Positions 54,966 through 64,000 of a stretch of DNA of 64,000 bases are shown here, piece by piece. The notes beneath the pieces were generated by a model. That model was given only the letters and a program-made list of their open reading frames with translations, did no database searches and was not told the origin of the DNA. Both the position numbers and the translations under genes were made by a program. Numbering within the stretch: the first letter of the stretch is position 1; each line of letters starts with the position of its first letter. This stretch comes from Oscheius onirici (lineage: Eukaryota > Nematoda > Chromadorea > Rhabditida > Rhabditidae): contig OW051471.1 in NCBI GenBank assembly GCA_932521025.1, positions 5,828,001 to 5,892,000 of the forward strand. The letters are read 5' to 3'.

Positions 54966-57083
54966 ATGGCTGGCCTCAATTGGACGCTTTTCCTAGCACA
55001 ATGTATACTCTTTTTCTCGACCACCAACGGCATCAGTAATGACCCGAAACTTCTCCTTATTTCCTTCGATGGATTCCGATGGGATCTCCTCAACCAAACC
55101 ATGGTTTCATTGCACATACAGCAGTCTAAGTAAATTTTCAGACTCCGAACATTTACAAATGGGCTAAAGAGAACACTTGGTTTGTGAATGGATCAAAAAG
55201 TCAGTATATCACGTTCACAGCTCCAAATCATATGGGAATAGTAACAGGTAAATTGTTAATTCTTTTGTACTATTTAATATGAACAGGGCTGTATGAAGAG
55301 TCTCATGGAATTGTTTCCAACTATTTCTACGATATGGCCACACACAAATCGTGAGATTAGAAGTTTGAATCAAAACACAGCAAACTTAGGTTTGACTACT
55401 TTAACAGCACACAAAAGGCTGGAGTAGTCAACGAATCTCTTCAAGTCGAATGGTTTAAAGGAGAGCCAATTTGGATCAGTAACGAGAGGTTCGATGATCT
55501 TGAGAAGATCTTAGTTGTTCATTTCAGAGGAGGAAACACACGTCTCTCGTCTACCTATTTCTGGCCGATGGGAGAAGGCACCTATCCAAGTACTCCCTCT
55601 CAAGGACATTATCACAAGTGAGTTTTTTTTAGCTTCGTGAAAAATCTTGCGTCCTTCGTAAAGAAAGATCTTTAGACAATGGACAACATATGGGAACTTG
55701 AACAGTTGGATGTCAGATTGTGATGAGATTATCGATGAGTTCACAAGGACAGAGAGTCCAGTCAATTTTGTTGCTTGGTATGTAGCTGAACCGGACCACA
55801 CTTGTAAGTGAAAAGGGGAAGGAAAAAAAGAGATACAGTGCACACAAACGGCTTTTATAATGGAGCTTTGAAGAAGACGGTGACCGAATTGGATCAGCTT
55901 TTTCGATATTTTTTGGACAAACTAGCCAGCTATAACCTTGATGGAAAGCTCAATGTCATCCTCACAGCTGATCACGGTCATTCTCAGGTTAGAATCTCGC
56001 TTCAAAAGAGTTCTCCATTTCAGATTATCGATCAGAAACATATCATGTGTATTCGAGACTTTTTGCCAGATGGAAATTATTTTGTTGGAGATCATATGAT
56101 CTATCCGAAGAGTCGGGAACAAGCGCAGGACATTTATGAGAAACTGACAGCAGCTGTCGCCAAACACGAATTTGAAGTGAAGATCCACTTAAAAGAGGTT
56201 TTCCTCTCTTCGACAGACATAATCACCTTCTAATCTCAGAAGTCTCCTCATCGTTGGCATTATGAAAACTCGTCGCGAATCGGAGCAATTGTGATTGAGC
56301 CAGAAGTCGGTTCCTCCATCTCCTTCTCGTGCAAAACATCAGAACTGGAACGGTGAGAGTTTCTTTCATTTGTTACGTTTTGCCAATTCAGAGACTACGG
56401 ATCTAATGCAAATTTCCGATTAAATTCTTCTACACATGGAATGCAAGTTACTTTTGCTTTGAATTATATTCCGATTAAGGGACCCCGATCAACCAGAAAT
56501 GAGAGCGATACTTGTTGTCGCTGGGCCCAACATTTCTACAAACAAACAGGTGTATTTGACTAGTATTTAAGTCAAAAAAAAAACTCTTTCAGATAGTCGA
56601 AATACCGGAAAACATAGACATTTACCCGTTTATGTGTCTTTTGCTGAATGTAACTCCTGCACCGAACAACGGCTCTCTTACGACTCTGCGGCGGGCTTTG
56701 AGATCAGTTGGGCAAATTTCTAACAGGCGAATGACTCAGAATGTAGTCACGGTTGGTCCTGAGCCTCTTCAAAAAGAAGCAAAAATTTCAGGATACTTTT
56801 GGCTTTATGGTCTTTTTCATACCTCCTTTTATAATCGTTCTTCTGTATCTCGCCTACGGTTGTAGACACACAATCATGAAGGACGACCCAGGATGGGCTC
56901 TGAAGAACAACGGTTACCGTCCCTTGGATGCTGCTGGCGGAGAAGAGGTTTCCAGAAAAATTCTATTTTTGACTCTTACTCTTTCAGGGAATCGGTTCAT
57001 TTTCTGGTCACGCAACTCACGGGGAGGAGATACACATGCTCTCTGTATCTCGCGGGAACAATTCGAGTACCGACAGCTTATAG
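54966..57083 (+). CDS. ENPP: Ectonucleotide pyrophosphatase/phosphodiesterase (ENPP)
   Basis: A signal peptide (MAGLNWTLFLAQCILFFST) leads to KLLLISFDGFRWDLL (metal Asp), YITFTAPNHMGIVTGLYEES with the Thr nucleophile, WYVAEPDHTLHTNGF (metal Asp and His), NVILTADHGHSQ and HRWHYENSSRIGAIVIEPEV with the last metal His. The C-terminus has a membrane helix, FGFMVFFIPPFIIVLLYLAY, and a short tail. ENPP enzymes cleave phosphodiester or pyrophosphate bonds of nucleotides or lysophospholipids outside the cell. All metal ligands appear intact. The single catalytic domain with a C-terminal anchor resembles ENPP4/5. About ten exons. Confidence 0.9.
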
Positions 57084-58230
57084 TCATACACATTGCAATA
57101 CACTCTTCGGGTTTTCCACGGAACAAATACAGAATTTCCAATCACTTGCACTGTTCTTTTTCTCTTATTGTTAGACCAGCCGTCTTCGATGGCTGTCGCC
57201 GCCTGTTTACTTTTGCCTTTTCTACTTTTATTGTATTGGAACTCAGCATATTCGAATACCCTAGAAAAACCTCATTGCAAACGCTTTTTCGAAATTTCAC
57301 TAAAATTGGGTGTAGGTATATGCTTTCAAAACACCCACTTTTGCCAAAAATGGACCAATTGGGTACAACTTAAACTTTTGAAAAAACCATGCCAGCTGGT
57401 CCTGTTCACAGGAATGCGGCCTATAAAACTCTATGAGAGATGGGGATAGAGAAGCCGGGAGTTTGCTATATGAGGGGATTATGGTCAAATTACATGAAAA
57501 AATACCAAAACTTCCATCAGTAAATCCACCCGTAATACCAGATAACTCAATCAAATTGGCTAATACTTTGGGGTAGTATCGGCCTTATGTAGGGATATTA
57601 TGAGCTAGAAAATCAGACCAAAACGATTTATCCACGTGGCGCTAGGATGACTGACTAACTAATTAGTGTACACCCCTGTAAAATTACCATAGGAAAACAT
57701 AAGAAAATAACTTTAAAAAAATAATTTGGGGGCGGGATCGAATCCGCATGTCTCGGCGTCCAAACCCTTATGGGTTAGCATGACAATAGGCCACAGACAG
57801 ACACCGTTGCTCTTGTGTTATAGAGATTCTTCCGAAAAACAAACAGCAACCTTTCGTTATGTTCCGAAGAAAGTTGTTCGAGCTTCCAGTCCTTTCGGAA
57901 TATCAGATAATCAGTTCCCCGCTTTGTACAAACAGATCAGCCCCCAGAGTGGGCGAGACATACTGGTCATTGGACTGAAATCGTTCAAGAACAGGTATTG
58001 AACCAGTAGAGGAGAGATGAGAGAGGGTGGGGTCGTCGATTGGGTGTGAAATGAGAAAGTCGTGACGGAAGAAACCCCTTTTTCAACTGCCGACAAAAAA
58101 GAGTAGCGTCTTTTAATCCTCGGTGCTGACTCAGACGACCGGTTTCACGGGCGTGGTCTTCGAATTACCAGCCCTCTTGTTCACTTCAATTCCTTCCTTG
58201 AAGAGGGCTGTTCTCTCTCGAATCTCAATT
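57084..58230. other. Intergenic with a tRNA-like sequence
   Basis: On the minus strand at 57727-57795 lies a tRNA-like stretch: CATGCTAACCCATAAGGG and a B-box GGATTCGATCCCGC. The stems do not close well, so it is more likely a SINE head or tRNA pseudogene. Nothing else is recognised; a frame at 57726-58001 is open without a domain. Confidence 0.45.
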
Positions 58231-59667
58231 ATGACCGACTACATTAAACAAGTTACTGTTACGGGAGACATTTCGCGAATCGGCGACCAGGTTAGACACT
58301 TTCCAATGATTCTCAAGTTATTTCAGGACGATGTTTTACGTGCTTGGGCTGCAGAGGTCGCAAAAGAAATTGCCGACCAAAAACCAGAGTTTGCTGTTGT
58401 ACATGTTCAAGGCCTTGTGAACTCACAGGATCCAGACTACACGGCACGTGTATTGCTCGGAGGGTAGAAACTGGATATAAATAAAAATAACTAACTTTTA
58501 GAATAACCGACCATCCAACGATTTACAAACATTTCAATTCCTCGAGAGCCTTTTTCGACACAAGGCTTACTGGTCTGGGATCGCTGTTCCTATTCCGAAA
58601 CTACGAAGATGTCTACTTCTACGACAGATTTTCCAACACGGGATTCATACCAGTAAATGAGGGTCATGGACATTGTATCGGAGAGGCCGAGTTTGTCGGA
58701 TTTGCACAGTCAACCTTCAATCAAGAATACTCTTTTCGGAAAGACTTTTATGTAAGTCGTACTATCTATCAACTATCGAGATTTCGTATTGAGAGAGAAG
58801 ACGGTTCTCGAGATCTGTCCCAACAACGGACAGGCTTTCTTCTGTCCCGATTCAGAATCCACTCGAAAGAGATGACCTTTGTGAATCTCTGTCTTCATTC
58901 AGTCCCATTCGAAGACGTGAATGAAATAGTCGAGCAGCCAGAAGTCACAAAGGCTGCTCAAAAACGACAGGAACAGATAGAATTTCTGTTGAGAGAACTT
59001 GAAGAAGAAGGACTGAAAGAAGATGCGATCATCGTCGCTGGCGCATTCAATGCGCAGCTACACGAAACGGAACTTCTTTCCTATTTGGAAAAGACTCAAC
59101 GCCTCTCGACTGTTGCGAAAAAGGACGAGTCGGGACGAATTGAGGCTTTGGAACACGTGGATCGCCATGGCAGAAATGTGACGACTGTTGAAAAGAGTCG
59201 TTTCGACATGCACGCTATCCACGACTGTGAGGCTCTCTTTCTAAACATATTAGTTTTTTTCCTTAGGGTTTTTCCGACTAGGAAGAGGGCAAATGGCGAA
59301 ACGGTATAATGGAGAGTTGTCGGATATCACGTTCAAAGGAGTTCTTTTGGAAGAGGCCATCTTCTTCCAGGTTATCTTAGATCAATTTTATTCTACACAA
59401 AATTTACAGCCTTCTCGACATTACGCTCTCACTGACGAAGGAAAGGAAGAGTTCACCAGAACCCTGTCGCCATCATGGGCAGATAGAGTGCTCTACAACC
59501 AGTCGATGGATAAATTGTTCCGACACGTAGGTTTTATTTCTTGCAAATAAACCCTCCTTCAGGACAGCTTCTGTGCGTCGGGACTCTATTATGGATTAGT
59601 CGGAGAAAACACGCATATCGGCCAATACAAGCCGGTTGCTTTACATTCCACTATTTGCCTAAAGTGA
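58231..59667 (+). CDS. INPP5A-like protein with degenerate catalytic motifs
   Basis: The domain order follows type I inositol-polyphosphate 5-phosphatase (INPP5A): FAVVHVQGLVN (human FMALHCQEFGGK), FFDTRLTGLGSLFLFRNYED, TGFLLSRFRIH, MTFVNLCLHSVPFED, AIIVAGAFNAQLHET (human YFVFGDFNFRLD), SPSWADRVLYNQS (human PAWCDRIL) and HIGQYKPVALHST (human NVCMGDHKPVFLAF). The Mg-binding Glu (QE to QG), the Asp and Arg of GDxNxR (to GAFNAQ) and the Asp-His of GDHKPV (to GQYKPV) are all replaced, so it should not hydrolyse Ins(1,4,5)P3. The frame is open over seven or more exons. A binding or regulatory role is inference. Confidence 0.8.
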
Positions 59668-59746
59668 TAAAATAAAACCGATTTATTCAGCAAGCACTCA
59701 ATATGACTAGTACCTGATATGTGTTCAGAAGATCGTACGAATAAAT

Positions 59747-61412
59747 TTAGATCGGGGGAGTGGAGCGGAGTTTGTTGACGCAGACATCGTTCTCATTATG
59801 ACGTCTCTTTTTTGACATCATGCCGTCTTCTTCATCACTGCTTTCCGAAGAACTGCTACTGCTACTGGATGAATCACTCGACGAATCGTTTGGGTCGGGA
59901 GGACTGTTCAGAGACTCGTGGATAATATGAATGAGCTCCGGTCTCTCCTTGCAAAGTCTGAGACAAAAAGATACAAAATTAAATAATCCAGATACCTTTT
60001 GTACCAATGCTTACTAAGCTTCGGTCTGCCGGCCACCGTCTTCGGCCACACTTGATGCAGATTGGCAACAGAGCAAAAGTTTTGAGTCACGGCGATTGTT
60101 TCGTCCTCGTTGATTACCACATGCCACCATCCTGAAGATTACATAGAGAATGATAAAAAACCTAATTTACCTGACGGTACAAACATCGTTTCACCCGGAT
60201 TTTGTCGAGCTTCGATTACACGGTATTCTTTGGGCCAGGAAGGATCACGAACACGTTTGTAGACGGTGTTGAACCAGGTGACAGCTTCCTGGGGATGCTT
60301 TCCCTTTTCCGAATCCGTTGGCTTCACGAGATGTTTGGGAGCATTTGGCGAAATCAGCACCCATCTGCAAATTTTCGCATGTTTGAAAAGATTGATGGTT
60401 CACCTTTTATGTCCTTGAATAAGACTGTTCCAGGCGGAAGTTCCCACTGCAAATAAATGAAAGTTACAAGATACAAAGAAAAATACGTGGATCAATGTGA
60501 ATTCCTGTTCCGGAGCGAGATGGACCCATTACAAACCACCTGAAGTTCTTCGATACTTTTGAGAAAAATAAAGCATCAGACCTGTGAGGCGGACGTTTTT
60601 TGAAATCCGAATAATTGAACAGATCGTCTTTGAACATGACTGGAATTTCGTAGTCATCCAAGAGTTTTTTGGTCTTGTGTCTCTGAAAACCACTCATGAA
60701 AAAAAAGAAGAAAAATTCACGTACGCTGCCAAATCCACTGTCGAAAATGTAGAGAGGACTATCGTCTTTGTTTGTTTTCATGTATTCGACGTAGTACTTG
60801 CAGGATAGTTTCACCGAATATCCGTCGTCATCTTCTCCACACTAAATCTCAATTTACAAAGATCCAATACCACGTTACCTTGAATTTTTGATTGCGATAT
60901 TTCTTCTGAATTCTCTGAAAACGAAAGCTGATTTCGGAACAGACAAATAACAAACTTCGACCGTCCATTTCTCCGATGCTTTCCAGTGATCCGTGAGGCC
61001 CGTCAAGAGACACGGCTCCGAAGGATACTCGAATTTTTGACGGAAGTCTTCTACCGACATATTGCTAGCAGTCATCCTAAAGTCTTTTTTACTTTTTAAA
61101 ATAGAGATGAGAAACCTTTGGATGTTGTCTACGAAATCTGGGAGATTGAACTGAGACGATAGATTCATAATATCCCAGCCAAATTTATTGAGTTCTGGAC
61201 GAGCCTTCCGTTTTGCCTTTTCGATTCGTCGGAGAGCACGTCGACGGCCAAACAGAGAATTGTATGCTTCATACTAAAAAAGAATATGAGCCAATTAAAC
61301 AGAGAACCTTGAATTCGTCATAAATACTGCCGAACTCTTTTACGACGCTTGAAACTGTGGGAGATATATCAGAGAAGAGGGAAGAAACACTAGGCAAGTC
61401 GCTCAGTTCCAT
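59747..61412 (-). CDS. JMJD6: JmjC dioxygenase JMJD6 (phosphatidylserine-receptor homolog)
   Basis: About ten exons align with human JMJD6: [130 protein letters not shown], then a poly-Ser/acidic tail ([20 protein letters not shown]) and KKRRHNE. The Fe ligands HID and the later His of GWWHVV are present. JMJD6 is a nuclear lysyl hydroxylase acting on splicing factors; in C. elegans PSR-1 is tied to cell-corpse removal. The gene is convergent with the INPP5A-like gene, 79 bp apart. Confidence 0.93.
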
Positions 61413-61789
61413 TGTTGACAATGATGAAAGCAAAATCGCTTTTCAAATTTTAGACAAAAATTGACAAGTTATGACAAAACGACTGACGCGAGCATTAGTT
61501 GAAAAAGTTGAAAAAAAAAGCCAGATGAAACACTAGTATCGCGTTGCAACCAGCAAGACCAACCTTATCGCAACGACGAGATTCTGCTACCATAACCCAC
61601 GAACAAATACCCTAAACCCACATCACAATTTCAGAAACTGTTCGACAGATAAAGAGGGATGCAGCAACATCAATGTATTATCGAATATTCACAGTATGAA
61701 ATCATATTTAAAACCACTGGTATGCAAGACATTATACGCCGTAGTAGTCGGGATGTTGCGAATTGACGACCATGCGGACGAGCAACATT

Positions 61790-62742
61790 TTATCCGAGCA
61801 TCTGCTTCTGGACGACGTCAGCACTGAATTTAGCTGCCTCTCTCCGAACTCGTTTCTCATACTCGACGCTGAAAACTACATTTTACATGAATAAAACTGC
61901 AAAATTACCGATTCTGGCAATAAATCTGATACGCCTCGGCCTGAGCAGGATCTTCCGGATTAGGGTTATTCAGAAGGTCCTGAATTCCAATTAAAAGTTG
62001 CTTGATCTAAAAAGAAAACTATATTTTACATGCACCTGTCTTACTGAAATAGAAGGCTTCCAGTCCTTACTTTCGTCTAAGATAGATAGACAAACTGTTC
62101 CTAAAAACACCTTTGAAAAAAAAGAAAGACAAACCTGAGGGATACACATTCGGGTGAAAGAGAGGCGGTTCAAACTTGCACTTTGGAGGGCTCGTGGGGA
62201 AGTCATCTTTGAATAGCACGCGGATCTAAATATTCGTGGTTTCACATAATGTGACGCTGGTAACCTTGTAAAGTCCGCCTTCCCAGATAGTGTCCTTTTT
62301 ACCTGAAATTTCAAGTGGAATAATGGGTAAACCAGCTGAGGAAGGGGGTGGGAACAAAAATAAAGGTACTCATATTATAGTGATTTTTTAGTACCAAGTG
62401 AGAAATAAACAATAGAGTATCAAATTATGTCTGTTTTCACAATTTTAACATTAAAAACGGCTAAAAATCAGCAAAATACCTTTCTCAAATTTTTCCTTCG
62501 GGCCCGGCCAGTTCCCAACCCTGGAGTCAACCACAGACCCCATGGCTTTTTAATAGTTTTATTTATATAAAATATTTTAGAAAAAAAAATATTTAGAACT
62601 TACCCGGTATAGCACATTCCCAGTTGAACAGATTCAGTGTGCCGTCACTGTTCTTGACAGGCTTTGCAATAAAACCGAAAGGGTGATCCTTTCTCCAGGA
62701 CTTGCGCTCTTCGGCTAGACGACCAGCGGCTATTCCAGCCAT
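61790..62742 (-). CDS. UBE2I: SUMO-conjugating enzyme UBC9
   Basis: Exons read [99 protein letters not shown] with the catalytic Cys, [20 protein letters not shown] and [18 protein letters not shown], near-identical to UBC9 of other animals. It transfers SUMO from the E1 to substrates in the nucleus. The ATG follows CTTTAG directly, a trans-splice acceptor. The first intron (about 62306-62600) is enlarged and contains GGGCCCGGCCAGTTCCCAAC, perhaps repeat sequence. Confidence 0.95.
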
Positions 62743-63047
62743 CTAAAGTCTAGAATATTCACGCTAAACGAAGAAGAAAGCTGTATTGGATGAAATGACG
62801 CTATATGTTGGCGCTCAATGAATTGGAGCGCACATTCTTGAAGAGAATTACCAAAACTCTTATGCAGTGGAAGGAAAAGGTTACAAGAAAAAGCTAAAAA
62901 GGATGAAGGCATAAAAAAAAAGGACCAGTCTGTGTAGTATAGCAAATTGCAGATCTGCAATTGTATATTGTAACTAATTCGTGCCAGGACTTCTAGCGTA
63001 TTTTTTTATGATTCCAGCGGGAAGTTTTTTTTTTGGCAGGTAGAGCC
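62743..63047. promoter_or_regulatory. Bidirectional promoter region between UBC9 and TBC1D22
   Basis: About 305 bp separate the two divergent start codons. No TATA box or repeat is evident; the right part ends in a TTTTTTTTTGGCAG acceptor. Confidence 0.3.
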
Positions 63048-64000
63048 ATGCTGGCAGGCGCTCATGCCTGTTTAGCAGAATTTGACAAGGAAGAGGACGA
63101 CTTGAATAACAACGAGTGAGTTTTTTTTGCACGGTAGTCTAGACCTGAATATTGCTTGCAAGTGTTTCGATAAAAAAGCCGCAGGTGTTTTTAAAGAAGA
63201 GACGTATTATACTATTCATTTTTCCATGTTTCCTGATTCGTTTGCAATTTTTCCAGAAAGCTCCTGACAAAAAGGATATGAGTCTGTGGAAATCAAGGAT
63301 GTCTCCTTTAGTAAATTCGCAGCTTTTATTTGACCAAAAAGAAAATCGCTCGAGTATGACTGATAGAAGTCTAAGCAAGTTTCAAGTCTACGAAAACAGG
63401 TGAGTGGGAGTTATGGCCACAATTAGAACCACTGTTCGCTTTTCGATTATCTTTTTTTCAGTGTCTCCGATGCCTGGGAAGCTGAAGTTGTTGAGAATGA
63501 GAAGGCTGTTCTGCCGCCTGTCAAGGTGTTCGCAGCACCTACGATAGAGCAGAGTATGGAAGAGGTACGTCTTTTTCCTAAACGTATTACTTTCGTTTTT
63601 AGGTAATCATGCCACCTGTTAGTGCCCCAAATCATAGGAATAGCCGTGTTCAAGCATTACAGCGCCTCGCCATTCAAAAAGGTATTATAATGTTTTACAT
63701 GATGAAAAAACATTCTTACTGTAGAGCCTCTACCATCCTGGGCAGTGACGCCGTCCTCTTCAAAAGCCGCTCTAACAAAGTTGCCGGAAGTTTCTGGAAT
63801 AACGCCTCGTCTTACGTTTCGCCATTTCACAACAGGTAAACTGTTTTTAAACTGATAGAAGTATAAACGCAGGATCAAACTCGGACCAGAATAGATTCTC
63901 CCGACTTCGAAAGTTGTTCACATGTGGCATATCGTCCAAAACTACCCATCCGACCATAGATGTTGATCTCGAAAAGTTGCGAGAAGATTGCTGGATGGGT
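63048..64000 (+). CDS. TBC1D22: TBC1D22-like Rab GTPase-activating protein, N-terminal part
   Basis: Exons read MLAGAHACLAEFDKEEDD, DMSLWKSRMSPLVNSQLLFD, SVSDAWEAEVVENEKAVLPP, SRVQALQRLAIQK, LFKSRSNKVAGSFWNNASSY and SDQNRFSRLRKLFT...VDLEKLREDCWMG at the window edge. Human TBC1D22 has QFWKRSAKLPGS, NTSDAWDIG, and EKFRQLLSSQNTDLDELRK followed by CSWPG just before the TBC domain. The catalytic Arg and Gln fingers lie beyond the window. TBC1D22 proteins act at the Golgi with ACBD3 and are putative Rab GAPs. The start is 7 nt after a GGCAG acceptor; the 5' exon is less certain than the rest. Confidence 0.7.

Noticed and set aside
57727-57795. Candidate tRNA with a CAT or long variable arm
   Set aside because: Only the B box is good; stems do not close.

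Overview
The window is nuclear DNA from a nematode, probably a chromadorean. The clearest marker is an intact cuticle collagen gene (34590-35737) with the usual N-terminal membrane segment, interrupted Gly-X-Y blocks and a C-terminus ending in FFEDGTRR. An astacin metalloprotease with a ShK-type tail points the same way. Most introns are only about 35-50 nt and end in TTTCAG or TTTTAG. Many start codons lie 0-15 nt downstream of an orphan splice acceptor, as expected with spliced-leader trans-splicing. All gene models here come from hand translation and splicing, so exon edges are inferences unless stated otherwise.

Layout. 1-6.8 kb: 5' part of a SIAH ubiquitin ligase, a tRNA-derived SINE, and a condensin kleisin (CAP-H). 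6.8-10.9 kb: GRIPAP1/GRASP-1 and MON1, two endosomal trafficking genes 167 bp apart on the same strand, probably an operon. 11.2-14.5 kb: two nematode-type secreted proteins. 14.6-16.2 kb: a decayed protein tyrosine phosphatase gene and repeats. 16.2-20.7 kb: a possible myristoylated protein, two small membrane proteins, and a sphingosine-1-phosphate lyase paralog whose PLP lysine is Asn. 21-23 kb: a dead RTE-type LINE inside a non-autonomous DNA transposon. 23-28 kb: AUH and MRPL46 (mitochondrial, 151 bp apart), then LEO1. 28.1-30.4 kb: Polo-like kinase. 30.6-31.7 kb: three nested foldback elements. 32-36 kb: Ly6-like protein, astacin, collagen and a small secreted protein. 36.3-39.6 kb: cysteinyl-tRNA synthetase. 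39.6-49 kb: repeat-rich, with a few small membrane or secreted genes and dynactin p62. 49.2-64 kb: ELAPOR/KIAA1324-like receptor, Cys-loop anion channel, ENPP phosphodiesterase, a catalytically dead INPP5A-like protein, JMJD6, UBC9 and the start of TBC1D22.

Most conserved genes are housekeeping genes in no obvious joint pathway. The more unusual content is (a) two probable pseudoenzymes in signalling-lipid metabolism (the lyase and the inositol phosphatase), (b) two disrupted genes (phosphatase and astacin), (c) a dense set of palindromic, mostly hAT-like non-autonomous elements with visible 8-bp target duplications, nested in each other and in introns, and (d) at least three apparent GC-AG introns. 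I found no CRISPR array, no rRNA gene, no convincing functional tRNA, and no clearly new multi-gene system.
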